This document shows, in pieces, positions 17,242 through 25,922 of a stretch of DNA of 64,000 bases. The stretch comes from Planococcus rifietoensis (GTDB taxonomy: Bacteria; Bacillota; Bacilli; Bacillales_A; Planococcaceae). Location: assembly GCF_001465795.2 (NCBI RefSeq), contig NZ_CP013659.2, positions 2,250,501 through 2,314,500 on the forward strand, read 5' to 3'. Positions within the stretch are counted from its first letter, which is position 1, and every line of letters starts with the position of its first letter. The notes under the pieces are model-generated. The model saw only the letters and a program-made list of their open reading frames with translations, had not been told where the DNA came from and ran no database searches. The position numbers and the translations under genes are program-made.

Positions 17242-19266
17242 TTACTGAATCGTGTAGCCGTATTTCGCGAAGCCGTTTTGTGTGACTTCGATATATTGGA
17301 TTGCTGGCTCGCGTTCTGCCAAGCTTTGTGCCGAATTCGACGTTTCGAACACAAGGTTCGGGTCGCCTTCTACCGGCGCAAACTGCCAGTTGCCGTCTGC
17401 GGATGGATCAATCGTGCCGACATCCAAGATGTAATCTTGGAGCACTTGGCGGTTCTCATACGCGAAGTCGATCGACTCTGTCGCATTGCGGACGCCTGGG
17501 AAGTTGCCGCTCGCACGGTAGTTGTTCGTTACGACCAGGAATTCCTGGTTCGGATCAATCGCTACACCGTTATATTGAAGGTTCTCGATGCGTTCCGCGC
17601 CTTCATTAACTACAGCGCCTTCACCATCGTATTTCGCCGGCTCTGTGATGTTGATGTCGTATGTGACGCCATCGATGACATCGAAGTTATACGTGCGGTA
17701 GTTGTCGTCGATGAATCGCTGTTCGCCTGTTGCAGCTGGGTCAATTTGTGTGAACTGGCCAGCTGACATTTCGAGCCATTCTTTGACGTCTGCGCCTGTC
17801 AGTTTCAAGACGAAGACAGTGTTGTCGTAAACGTAAAGGTCTGCGACGTTTTTAATAGCGATTTCGCCGGTTTCGATATTCGTGTAGTAATCGCCGCCGT
17901 TGCGTCCGCCTGCTTTAAACGGTGCCGCTGCGGATAGCAATGGCAGATCGGCGTTTGCCGTTCCAGCGAATTGCTGCTCGGCGTACCAAAGCTGTGCATT
18001 GTTGACGATCTGTACGGATGGATCATCTTGAACAAGTGAGAAATAGCTGTTGATCGGTGCCGTCGTTTCGCCGACAGGGCTGCGGATGTATTCCACCGTA
18101 GCTTCGTGCGTTTCTTTCACTGCTTCGATGACTTGCTCGGCTACTTCATCAGATGTTGAATCAATGGCGCGCAATTCTGCTTCACTATTCGTGATGCGCC
18201 ATTTCTTGCCGCGTGGCTCAAGCGTCAAATCGATAACGCCGAGGTGGCTGCCGAATTTACCTGGCATTACCACAGGGACGCCGTTGATCGTGCCATTTTC
18301 CTGGTCGACATTTTCAAGATCGCCGAACGATCCCGGGAAGACGTCGTGGTTATGGCCCGTGATGATTGCATCTACGCCGTCCACTTCTGTCAGCTGATAC
18401 GTGATGTCATCTTCTTTATCAGTATGAACTTCATCGCCCATTCCGGAGTGGGATAGAACGACCACTACATCCGCTCCAGCTGCCTCAACTTCTGGAATGA
18501 ATTTCTCAACTGTGTCCGCTGCATCTTCTGCAATGACTTCACCTTCAAGATGCGCACGGTCCCATGCCATGATTCCCGGTGCGACAACGCCGATGACGCC
18601 GACTTGAATCGTGTGCTTTTTGCCTTTACGGTCTGTGACTTCTTTATCCATGATCGTGTACGGCGTGAAACGGTTCTCGCCCGTTTTCGCATCGTACACA
18701 TTGGCGTTTAGTACCGGGAATGACGCTTCTTCTAATGCGTTATCGAGATACTCGAGCCCGAAGTTGAACTCGTGGTTGCCCAGTGTCGATGCATCGAAAT
18801 CAAGTGATTCGAGTGCAGCGAACGCCGGGTGCAACTCATCTTTTTCAAGCGGGTCGACATTGACTTTATAGCCGCCGAACGGAGTGCCTTGGATCAAGTC
18901 GCCGTTATCGAACAACAAGCTGTTCGGGTTCTCTTCGCGTGCATCTTCAATCAAGACGCCCGTTTTCGCGAGCGATAATGAATTGGATTTCGCGTCGCGG
19001 TAGTAATCATAGTTGACGAAGTTTGTATGTAAATCCGAGGTGCTGAGAATCTGTAGTTCCACTTCTTTCAATTTTCCAGGTTTGCCGTTCTTCTTCCATT
19101 CCTGGATGCGTTCTTTGTAGCTTTGCCCATTGCCTTTCACCGTCTTCGGCGCTTTTTCTTTCGCCAATTCGTGATGATCCCCCGCAGCAATCGCCGGAGC
19201 TCCTGCCGTTAAACTGCCAAGCGCCAACACCGAAGCGGCGAGCGTCAAGGATAGTTTCTTGCTCAT
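17242..19266 (-). CDS. Secreted 2',3'-cyclic-nucleotide phosphodiesterase/5'-nucleotidase (CpdB/YfkN-like)
   Basis: Extracellular enzyme that salvages nucleosides and phosphate from nucleotides. From ATG 19266 (GAGGAGA seven bases upstream) it is 674 residues. A signal peptide covers about residues 1-27, with AIAAGD as likely cleavage. The metallophosphoesterase domain has STSDLHTNF, DNGDLIQGTPFG, GNHEFNFG, SHSGMG and TGHNHDVFPG, all metal ligands present; the 5'-nucleotidase C-terminal domain follows from about residue 400 (INSYFSLVQDD, AAPFKAGGRNGGDYYT). No LPXTG sorting signal or S-layer repeat is seen, so it is probably free or loosely wall-bound. GDLIQG favours the CpdB branch over UshA. 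Confidence 0.92.
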   Translation of the reverse strand: MSKKLSLTLAASVLALGSLTAGAPAIAAGDHHELAKEKAPKTVKGNGQSYKERIQEWKKNGKPGKLKEVELQILSTSDLHTNFVNYDYYRDAKSNSLSLAKTGVLIEDAREENPNSLLFDNGDLIQGTPFGGYKVNVDPLEKDELHPAFAALESLDFDASTLGNHEFNFGLEYLDNALEEASFPVLNANVYDAKTGENRFTPYTIMDKEVTDRKGKKHTIQVGVIGVVAPGIMAWDRAHLEGEVIAEDAADTVEKFIPEVEAAGADVVVVLSHSGMGDEVHTDKEDDITYQLTEVDGVDAIITGHNHDVFPGSFGDLENVDQENGTINGVPVVMPGKFGSHLGVIDLTLEPRGKKWRITNSEAELRAIDSTSDEVAEQVIEAVKETHEATVEYIRSPVGETTAPINSYFSLVQDDPSVQIVNNAQLWYAEQQFAGTANADLPLLSAAAPFKAGGRNGGDYYTNIETGEIAIKNVADLYVYDNTVFVLKLTGADVKEWLEMSAGQFTQIDPAATGEQRFIDDNYRTYNFDVIDGVTYDINITEPAKYDGEGAVVNEGAERIENLQYNGVAIDPNQEFLVVTNNYRASGNFPGVRNATESIDFAYENRQVLQDYILDVGTIDPSADGNWQFAPVEGDPNLVFETSNSAQSLAEREPAIQYIEVTQNGFAKYGYTIQ

Positions 19267-19499
19267 CTGTCCATCTCCTCTTTGTTCATAATGGTCAAGC
19301 TTGTTTATTATACTACTTCGGATTTCGGAATAGAATGCGTTTACACAAAATTGCATCAATTGTAACAAGCTTTACTTTATGGATAAGTTTTGAAGGGACC
19401 TTGGAGCATAAATAGTCATATGGGAGTTATAGCTAATTGATTAGTCTTGTGAGATGGGATGAGAGTAGCTTTCTTCACAAGATGAGAGATATATGAGAG

Positions 19500-19620
19500 G
19501 AGTTCTGTTTGAGGCGTCTCTCGAAAGAGCCGCAGTGTCCGCTTGGGGTTGAGCTTTCGTAATAAGCCAAGAAGAACACTTGTCTTATTACTTCGCTTCA
19601 CCCTCGGCGCGGAACTGCTT
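19500..19620. repeat. Second structured intergenic element, copy A
   Basis: In the 19267-19779 gap. Contains GCTTTCGTAATAAGCC, a hairpin GTAATAAG/CTTATTAC (19559-19566 with 19584-19591) and a GC-rich CCCTCGGCGCG stretch. A related sequence is at about 23.95-24.06 kb, where the same stem reads GTGATGAG/CTCATCAC. No gene is supported in this gap. Confidence 0.6.
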
Positions 19621-19716
19621 TTATATTTGGTTGATTGGGGGTAGTCACGAATGAATGGTTTTGCATCTCGCATCCGCTGTTAAATTCAGCTTAGTGTTTG
19701 TGGAACTTTGATCCAT

Positions 19717-19744
19717 AAAAAAAGAGCAGTCGCTGTGACTGCTC
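19717..19744 (-). terminator. Terminator of the Ltp-repeat protein gene
   Basis: Minus-strand GAGCAGTC/GACTGCTC stem followed by seven T. Confidence 0.88.
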
Positions 19745-19779
19745 CGTTTCCTTTCAAGTGTTGCATGATTCTTCTCCGG

Positions 19780-20814
19780 CTACAGACCGATTGTGTCTAC
19801 TGCGTAGACCGCGTCGGCGTTGCTGAAGCCTTCAAATTCTAGTTGTTCGATGAGCCCTTCTCTAGAGAAAGGCGTATAGTCCAGGTAATTTTGTGCTTTT
19901 TTGATGGCTTGTTCTGTCCAGTCGACAGTGATGTTTTCGACAGCATACGCTGCGTCTTCATTACTAAAGCCTTCAAAGACGAGCTGTTCGATCAAGCCGG
20001 ATTTGGAGAAGGCTTGATATGCCAGATAATCTTGAGCTTTCAAAACAGATTGTGCTCTCCAGTCGACATCAATTTTATCGACTGCATACACAGCATCTGA
20101 GTTGCTATAGCCTTCGAATTCCAATTGCTCGACTAGGCCGCTCTTTGAGAAAGCGGTATAGCTGATATAATTCTTGGCTTGTTCGACTGCTTGCTGCTGG
20201 GATAAGGTTCCGGCTTCGGCAGCGGCTTTTTCAGCAGCAGCTTGTTCTGCCGCTTCCTCTTCAGCTGCAATACGAGCTGCTTCTTCCTCAGCTCCACGAG
20301 CCGCGGCTTCTTCCGCTTCACGTTCTGCCTCTGCTGCCGCTTTTTCTTCAGCTTCGCGTGCGGCTTGTTCTTCTGCTTCTTTAGCTGCGGCTTCTTCCGC
20401 CTCTTTTTCCGCAGCTTCTTCAGCTTCGCGTGCAGCCTCTTCTTCTGCCTCTCGTTCTGCGGCTTCTTCCGCTTCACGTTCCGCCTCTTCTTGCGCCTCT
20501 CGTTCCGCTTCCTCCTCCGCATCACGGGCGGCCTGTTCTTCCGCTTCGCGCTCAGCATCTTCATCAGCGGCTCCCTCTTCAGGTGGTGTTTCAGCTTCCA
20601 CTTCTTCAACGGCTGCCAGATTTTCTTCAACCGGATCCGCTGTAACGCCAAACATCACGAATGAAATCAGTAGAGCAGGCACAAAGTACATCACGACTTT
20701 CTTTCGATTGCGTCCGTTTTCTGGCAGCCACTTTAAAATAAGGCCTGGTTTGATTAACCCGATGACCAAGGCAATTCCGGAAAGCAAAAACAGCAGCAAG
20801 AATACATTGTCCAT
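19780..20814 (-). CDS. Membrane-anchored protein with Ala/Glu-rich stalk and three Ltp-type repeats
   Basis: 344 residues. Two N-terminal hydrophobic segments (about 4-22 and 40-58) anchor it; then comes a stalk of about 140 residues made of EAEEAA/EREAEE repeats, probably a long helix or coiled coil. The last 140 residues hold three copies of a module of about 45 residues, each with the pattern QAxxYLxYxxFSxxGLIEQLxF followed by EGFSNxDAxYAVDxI. This module matches the host cell-surface-exposed lipoprotein (Ltp, PF07553) family, known from phage superinfection exclusion proteins and many Gram-positive surface proteins. There is no lipobox here. The Ala/Glu repeat creates long meaningless frames on the other strand. 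Function unknown. Confidence 0.8.
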   Translation of the reverse strand: MDNVFLLLFLLSGIALVIGLIKPGLILKWLPENGRNRKKVVMYFVPALLISFVMFGVTADPVEENLAAVEEVEAETPPEEGAADEDAEREAEEQAARDAEEEAEREAQEEAEREAEEAAEREAEEEAAREAEEAAEKEAEEAAAKEAEEQAAREAEEKAAAEAEREAEEAAARGAEEEAARIAAEEEAAEQAAAEKAAAEAGTLSQQQAVEQAKNYISYTAFSKSGLVEQLEFEGYSNSDAVYAVDKIDVDWRAQSVLKAQDYLAYQAFSKSGLIEQLVFEGFSNEDAAYAVENITVDWTEQAIKKAQNYLDYTPFSREGLIEQLEFEGFSNADAVYAVDTIGL

Positions 20815-21110
20815 TCTTCTTCCTCCTCTTTGAGTGAATATATGGCTGAAAACAAGTATTACCCTATTAATGTTTATTAATGACTACTCACTAGACCTTA
20901 TGATAGAACTTTATAACTGACTTAATTGTCTTAAATTTCATTATAATGATTAATTATTACTAAAACAATGCAAAAATTTATTTATTTCTATTTTAATTTT
21001 ATAGAAATTACAAAAGTAACCCCAGAAAACTAACAGTCTTTCTCTGTTTAGCTAAATATCTATTTAGACATCCTTTAGCCCGTTTTCAGTTTCTTATGTT
21101 TGCCCCAATA

Positions 21111-21138
21111 TAAAAAGCCTTGCACAGGGCAAGGCTTT
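21111..21138 (-). terminator. Terminator of the ATC-start lipoprotein gene
   Basis: Minus-strand AAAGCCTTGC/GCAAGGCTTT stem followed by T run. The 20815-21110 stretch upstream of the Ltp-protein gene is AT-rich with no gene I can support. Confidence 0.85.
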
Positions 21139-21167
21139 ACTCAAGTAACGCTATTTATTTCACAAAC

Positions 21168-21578
21168 TTATTGAAGAATCTTTTTCAAATCTTGCGTCTG
21201 TTCTGCCGTCAGCCTGAAGAATTCCTGATTTTCTTTATGGGACAGGACATTGCGTTCGTTGGACATGATGGCACGGCCATTGTCGCGGTACCAGACAAAG
21301 CGGCGAATTTCCTGGACGTCATCATCTGGACGGTCAATGGTGAAGACGGCTTGCGGTTCGATTGACAACCGGTCTAGTGACTCAAGCTCTGTTTCGTTTT
21401 GCAGAATGGTTCTGAGTGACACAATGGAAGCACGGTCCTTGATATCTTTTTGGAAATGGACACCTTCTGTCAGGCCATCGGTAAACGGCACGCCGACCCG
21501 TATGACTTCATTGTGTGTACATGCTGAAAGCATAATCGCCATTGCCATTATGACTCCCAGCCAAATCGACTTTTTGAT
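21168..21578 (-). CDS. Putative lipoprotein with apparent ATC start codon
   Basis: 136 residues if started at ATC 21576-21578. That codon is five bases after AAAGGGGTG and yields a textbook lipoprotein signal: two lysines, a hydrophobic stretch and lipobox LSAC. The first in-frame ATG (21548) is ten codons later and would leave MAMAIMLSAC, without the positive n-region and without a ribosome site at correct spacing. The mature part is polar with no family I recognise (VIRVGVPFTDGLTEGVHF, FVWYRDNGRAIM). ATC initiation is an inference; a sequencing error (ATG read as ATC) is the main alternative. Confidence 0.6.
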   Translation of the reverse strand: MKKSIWLGVIMAMAIMLSACTHNEVIRVGVPFTDGLTEGVHFQKDIKDRASIVSLRTILQNETELESLDRLSIEPQAVFTIDRPDDDVQEIRRFVWYRDNGRAIMSNERNVLSHKENQEFFRLTAEQTQDLKKILQ

Positions 21579-21769
21579 GCTATCACCCCTTTATACCCAT
21601 ACACCAGCCTAAATTTACAATTAAATACAGCTTATCATGATATCTCGTCTAATACGAGTTATTCTATTAAATTCATCAAATTTTTAATCAACAGCCTATT
21701 CCACACACTGCCACATTAATCAGTGGGCCCTCGTGCATAAGGTTATATAGACATAAGTGCTTAGATTCC

Positions 21770-22795
21770 CTAAGGCACTAGCCTTCTCACTACCGGCGTC
21801 TTCTGCATCAAGCGGATGATGACATACGACAGGATAAAGATGACAATCCACGACAACGGCACACCGATCCATACATTGATGGTCGTTTCGTTGAAATTCA
21901 ACAAGCGGTTCAAATACGTCTGGATCAGCGGATGAATAATGTAGACGCCAAACGTCGCCGTACTGATGCGCGTAATGAGTGCGGTTGATTTCAAATTTTT
22001 GCCGAGCTGTTGAAACGCCACGAAGACAAATAACGAAACAAAGATAGCGTGTGGATAATAATGCTCGTAGAAGAAGTCGTCGAAATCGCCCGCTTCACGC
22101 CCCTCATTGGCCGACACCGTTCCGTATAACGTAACCGCATAGCCAATAATCGCGAGCACACCGAGTGTCGGCAGCCAGCGCTTCGGCAACGGGTACATGA
22201 CAAGATATGCACCGAGCAGGAAATAACCAATATATGGCGCGAACATCTGCCCCGCAAAAGCGACTTCATAGCCCGTCGCCCGCGTGAAAATCGGCACAGC
22301 GGCCGAGAACAGGAACCAGAACGCGAAGAAATAATGGAACATCGTCTTGCCCATATGCTTTACGAGGATGCGCAAAAACGGCGCCATCAAGTACAGCCCT
22401 GTGATGATGTAGAGAAACCAAAGGTGGAAATAAATATCGTCTGAGATGAATGCGCCGAGCATTTGCCCGACGGTGTACTCCTCACCGAGCTGAAAAATAT
22501 TGTACGCCATGTAGACGGCACTCCAGAACACGAGTGGCAATAGGACTTTGCCGAGCCGCTTCCGGAGAAATTCACCGATAGGTTCTTTGCTGTCGCGCGT
22601 CAGGAGCAATGCGCCGCTCAGCATGAAGAAGATCGGTACGCACCAACGGAGTGCGCTGTCGATCGCGTTTGCATAATGCCATTCCCAATCGCCGGTTGTG
22701 TAATTATTGATGATTTTCGATGCGACGTGGACGCCGACGACCGTAATGATCGCAAACACCCGCATCCAGTCCATATAGCCGTATCTTCGTGCCAT
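21770..22795 (-). CDS. Acyltransferase family 3 membrane protein
   Basis: Integral membrane O-acyltransferase of 341 residues with about ten hydrophobic helices. The opening YMDWMRVFAIITVVGVHVAS carries the conserved His, followed by IFFMLSGALLL and RKRLGKVLLPLVFWS, hallmarks of the OafA/YrhL/WecH-like group without an SGNH extension. It would acetylate a surface glycan or small exported substrate. It stands alone, with a 90 bp gap to the patatin gene. Substrate unknown; a role on the nearby capsule or wall polymers is only a guess. Confidence 0.85.
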   Translation of the reverse strand: MARRYGYMDWMRVFAIITVVGVHVASKIINNYTTGDWEWHYANAIDSALRWCVPIFFMLSGALLLTRDSKEPIGEFLRKRLGKVLLPLVFWSAVYMAYNIFQLGEEYTVGQMLGAFISDDIYFHLWFLYIITGLYLMAPFLRILVKHMGKTMFHYFFAFWFLFSAAVPIFTRATGYEVAFAGQMFAPYIGYFLLGAYLVMYPLPKRWLPTLGVLAIIGYAVTLYGTVSANEGREAGDFDDFFYEHYYPHAIFVSLFVFVAFQQLGKNLKSTALITRISTATFGVYIIHPLIQTYLNRLLNFNETTINVWIGVPLSWIVIFILSYVIIRLMQKTPVVRRLVP

Positions 22796-22888
22796 TGGGT
22801 TGACCTCTTTTCACTATGATTCCTCGCTTAGTTTAACCGAGCTGCCTCTGTAATTACCACGACAAACGCATTACACTTCCATGACAAC

Positions 22889-23854
22889 TCATAACAAGCG
22901 GCATAATTTATCCAGTTCAGCGCTTTGTGTCTCGATCATCTGCTGCCCTACCCGGCGAAGCCTTGCGAGGTTTTCAGGCGTGACGCGGTCGAGCTGTTCA
23001 ATGCCCGAATCGTCTGCGGGCAGTTTTTCCTGGAACCGGTAATAGCGCTGGTCGATTCCCTCGTCTTTCAACAGGTGACGCAGCTGATGATCGACGGAGT
23101 CGGAACTGCCGTCCATCATCACTTTCAACAGCGAACGCGCCCAGCCGTAATGAAACCACGCCCGCCAGCCGGTCACTTCCACTTCGCGCTGCGCTTCCCC
23201 TGTACCGAGTGACACCAACAGAAAATCTTCTTCTTCGTCTCCGTAGAGTTCAAGTCCTTCCGTATACGCGCTAAGCCCAGGGTCATTGGCAAACACGCCG
23301 CCGTCGATAAACGCTGCTTTCGGGTAATCCGGGATCTTCGCCGGTGCGAAATAACTCGGTGCCGCCGTCGCAGCACGGATGATATGACGGATTTCGCTGT
23401 CAGGCTGCCGTTCATTCAAATTAATGACGGTGCTTTTGAAGAAATGCGCATGCCGGCCATGGATGTCGTAACTCGGGATAACGGCCGGCTGAAGCAGGTC
23501 GGATAATTTCAAGTTAATGAAGTAATGCTTGAGCACTTGTTCAAATTCCTTATGGCTGTACTGGGTATGCAGGAAGCGCCCGACGATGCCGAACGAACGG
23601 TGAAGAAAGGATTTCCGGAACATGCGCTCAGCTTCTGTTTCGTAAAGCTTGAGGATGTCATTCGCCGTGTAGCGCGGCTTTTTGCCATCCGGCACTAAAA
23701 GGCCGAGTGCTAGAATCGCGCCGGTCGAGGTGCCAACGAAGATATCGAATTGCTCAGAGACCGGTTTCCCTGTCCGCCGCTCCAGCTCACACAGCATCAT
23801 CGCCGGCAAAATCCCCCGTATGCCCCCGCCATCGATCGATAGGATCTTCTTCAT
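22889..23854 (-). CDS. Patatin-like phospholipase
   Basis: Cytoplasmic serine acyl hydrolase of 321 residues with a Ser-Asp dyad. It starts SIDGGGIRGILPAMML (oxyanion hole DGGGIRG), has the nucleophile in FVGTSTGAILAL (about residue 43) and the catalytic Asp in AAFIDGGVFANDPG (about residue 192). All three motifs are intact. The family releases fatty acids from phospholipids. Some members are CBASS effectors, but no cyclic-nucleotide synthase is nearby, so a housekeeping lipase is more likely. GAGGTTG-type site precedes the ATG. Confidence 0.88.
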   Translation of the reverse strand: MKKILSIDGGGIRGILPAMMLCELERRTGKPVSEQFDIFVGTSTGAILALGLLVPDGKKPRYTANDILKLYETEAERMFRKSFLHRSFGIVGRFLHTQYSHKEFEQVLKHYFINLKLSDLLQPAVIPSYDIHGRHAHFFKSTVINLNERQPDSEIRHIIRAATAAPSYFAPAKIPDYPKAAFIDGGVFANDPGLSAYTEGLELYGDEEEDFLLVSLGTGEAQREVEVTGWRAWFHYGWARSLLKVMMDGSSDSVDHQLRHLLKDEGIDQRYYRFQEKLPADDSGIEQLDRVTPENLARLRRVGQQMIETQSAELDKLCRLL

Positions 23855-23939
23855 CTGGACAACCTCCTTCTATAGATATGTATTTCTTTTTTCTATTAGT
23901 TAATGAATGAGTGATAGGTGAAGTAAGAATGCTTTATAA

Positions 23940-24062
23940 GATATCGGTCAATACAGCCCTTGGCGCTTTGGGCATGGCTTTCGTGATGAGCCCGAAAGAC
24001 CATCGGTCTCATCACAACGCCTAGCCCTTGGACGCGCCGACGCTTAGCTCAGTTCATTGTGA
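23940..24062. repeat. Second structured intergenic element, copy B
   Basis: In the 1.1 kb gap between the patatin and NlpC/P60 genes. Shares GGCTTTCGTGATGAGCC and a hairpin GTGATGAG/CTCATCAC (23983-23990 with 24008-24015), with an inner AGACC-ATC-GGTCT stem, followed by CGC..AGCCCTTGGACGCG. Compared with copy A the stem has two compensated changes (A-T to G-C). Confidence 0.6.
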
Positions 24063-24317
24063 AATGGGTGAAACAATTGGATTTCATTGTTTATAGTTTG
24101 TGATGATACGAAGAATGCAAGACTGCTCCCGGCGCTTCACGCCGAGTCGCTGTGAGTTGTATTAACGGTGAAATGAAATTTTCTAAACTTAAGTTGTGAT
24201 TCATCAAAACTACTTTCTTCTATATAAATAAGCACAAACTCAATTTCACAAAACAGGATCTACTAGCAATGCTTACACATCAATGAAATATGATATCTGC
24301 TTATCCTTCTAAAATTA

Positions 24318-24447
24318 GAGATGGAGCGGAAATCGGCGACTCCGGGAGGACCAGCGAGACAATTGAGACCCTGCAGGAACGTAGCGACGAAGCGGCTCAA
24401 TGCGAGCCCTCCGGAAAGCGTCCGATTGCAGCGCAATCTCTCCCTTA
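24318..24447. repeat. Short divergent structured element, copy R3
   Basis: GGAGCGGAAATCGGCGACTCCGG..., AGACCCTGCAGGAACGTAGCGACGAAGCGGCT... and GGAAAGCGTCCGATTGCAGC match the ends of copies R1, R2 and R4 but the central CAGCTG...CAGCTG part is absent. It resembles GC-rich intergenic repeats I recall from Bacillaceae genomes; I cannot name them with certainty. The rest of 23855-24529 holds nothing else I can support. Confidence 0.6.
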
Positions 24448-24529
24448 ACTCCTCCTATATCCACTAAAGATCAAAACACTATTAATTCCCGTATACCCCT
24501 AACCCGCAAAAATAAAGCAATGAATGGAT

Positions 24530-24546
24530 TGTTACAATTGTGTAAC
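24530..24546 (+). promoter_or_regulatory. WalR (YycF) box, distal
   Basis: TGTTAC-AATTG-TGTAAC matches the WalR consensus TGTWAH-N5-TGTWAH exactly. It lies about 420 bp before the NlpC/P60 gene. Confidence 0.6.
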
Positions 24547-24813
24547 AAAGCTTTATTGCTATAGTTTTTGATTATTCTATTAATTATATGATTAAATTGA
24601 CTAAAAAACTGCCATGAAAGTATTCAGAGTCCCGATTTGGAAATTATAGGCTCTGAAATTTACAACGAATTCTGTTGGACTGTAATATTTTATGAATTCA
24701 AACTCGCGTAAGAAGCTCTTATTTCCCGTTTTTCAAAGAAATAAACATCAACTTGTAAATATTACCACCTCTAAAACCCTTGATATAACTAGGTTTATGA
24801 GGCGTCATTCACT

Positions 24814-24830
24814 TGTAATATTGCTGTAAC
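24814..24830 (+). promoter_or_regulatory. WalR (YycF) box, proximal
   Basis: TGTAAT-ATTGC-TGTAAC matches the WalR consensus exactly, about 130 bp upstream of a cell-wall hydrolase, the usual regulon target. Confidence 0.75.
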
Positions 24831-24962
24831 CTAATTGAAACTCCACAGACATTGTTTTTGTAGGGGGCAGTCTATATAGTAAGTGGCAGAGCAAATTAAT
24901 GATAATCCTTATATCTAGATAACATAAATTTAAAAAAATAATCCTTCGGAGGTACTGACTAA

Positions 24963-25706
24963 ATGAAAAAAGCATTCTTTACACTACTCGCAGCAGGCGC
25001 ATTGGTCTTTTCTAGTTCAGCTACAGACGCACAAAATACAGTACAAGCACAACAAGCACATACAGAAGTCGCACAGAAAGCATCTGAGCCAGCAATCGTT
25101 CAAGTATCTAACAGCACTTATAAATTCAAATACGCTACAAACGTCCGCAGAGATGCCGGCACTAGCCACGGCGTCATCAAAGTCGCTTCTAAAGGCGCAA
25201 CTGCAACAGTAACAAAATCCGCTACAATCGGCAGCGGCAAATGGTTCAAAGTCCGCACTGGCGGAACGCACGGTTGGGTACATAGCTCACTCGTCTCAAA
25301 ATCATCAGGATCTGGCGTTGTCCAGGCTTCTGCTAAAACAGCAAGCGTTTCTTCTTCAGCAGTCGTTTCTAAAGCACTAGCGCTTAAAGGCATCCCGTAC
25401 CGTTTCGGCGGCACGACTACAGCTGGGTTTGACTGCTCAGGATTTGTACAATATGCATTCAAAAAAGCAGGCAAAAGCGTGTCACGCACAACGCTTTCTC
25501 AATATGCTCAGTCTTATAAAGTTTCAAGCCCACGCCCAGGAGACTTGGTCTTCTTCGCGAACACTTACCGTCCAGGGATCTCACACGTTGGGATCTACAT
25601 CGGGAACAACCAGTTCGTCCACTCTGGCGGATCTAAAGCAGAAGTGAAAAGCTTGAGCGGCCCATACTGGGGCAAGAAATTCCACAGCTTCAAACGCTTC
25701 AAATAA
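24963..25706 (+). CDS. Secreted SH3b-NlpC/P60 peptidoglycan endopeptidase
   Basis: Cell-wall DL-endopeptidase of 247 residues. Signal peptide about residues 1-24; an SH3b wall-binding domain (YATNVRRDAGTSHGVIKVAS to GWVHSSLVSKS, about 57-113); then a C40 peptidase domain with the catalytic Cys in GFDCSGFVQYAF (about 158), His in ISHVGIYIG and a final His in FVHSGG. TCGGAGG lies before the ATG. Two WalR boxes upstream indicate control by the essential WalKR system, which matches hydrolases with growth-linked expression. The gene has its own terminator. Confidence 0.94.
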   Translation: MKKAFFTLLAAGALVFSSSATDAQNTVQAQQAHTEVAQKASEPAIVQVSNSTYKFKYATNVRRDAGTSHGVIKVASKGATATVTKSATIGSGKWFKVRTGGTHGWVHSSLVSKSSGSGVVQASAKTASVSSSAVVSKALALKGIPYRFGGTTTAGFDCSGFVQYAFKKAGKSVSRTTLSQYAQSYKVSSPRPGDLVFFANTYRPGISHVGIYIGNNQFVHSGGSKAEVKSLSGPYWGKKFHSFKRFK

Positions 25707-25719
25707 TATAGGCTTCAGG

Positions 25720-25750
25720 GAGTATCCGAAATCTCGGGTGCTCTTTTTTT
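25720..25750 (+). terminator. Terminator of the NlpC/P60 gene
   Basis: GAGTATCCGA/TCGGGTGCTC stem followed by seven T. Confidence 0.8.
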
Positions 25751-25922
25751 GCGCATTTTTTTAATAGACTTCGTGTGCCGCGCAGTATCTTTTCTCTTCC
25801 TTCTATATAAACATGGTTGCTATTATATTAATTCAAAATAAATAGAATTTTATTTTCAATTTATATTGAATTTATAATTTCATTCCGTTAGAATTAAGAA
25901 AATGCTTAAGGAGGTTTTCAGT

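Noticed and set aside
20174..20833. A 219-residue Ala/Ser-rich frame on the + strand
   Set aside because: It is the antisense of the Ala/Glu-rich stalk of the Ltp-repeat protein; low complexity creates long open frames. It has no ribosome site and no domain.
22889..23854. Patatin as a CBASS-type effector (CapV-like)
   Set aside because: No cGAS/DncV-like cyclase, ubiquitin-like or HORMA/TRIP13 gene lies next to it. The only nucleotidyltransferase domain (36.4 kb) is of another type and far away.
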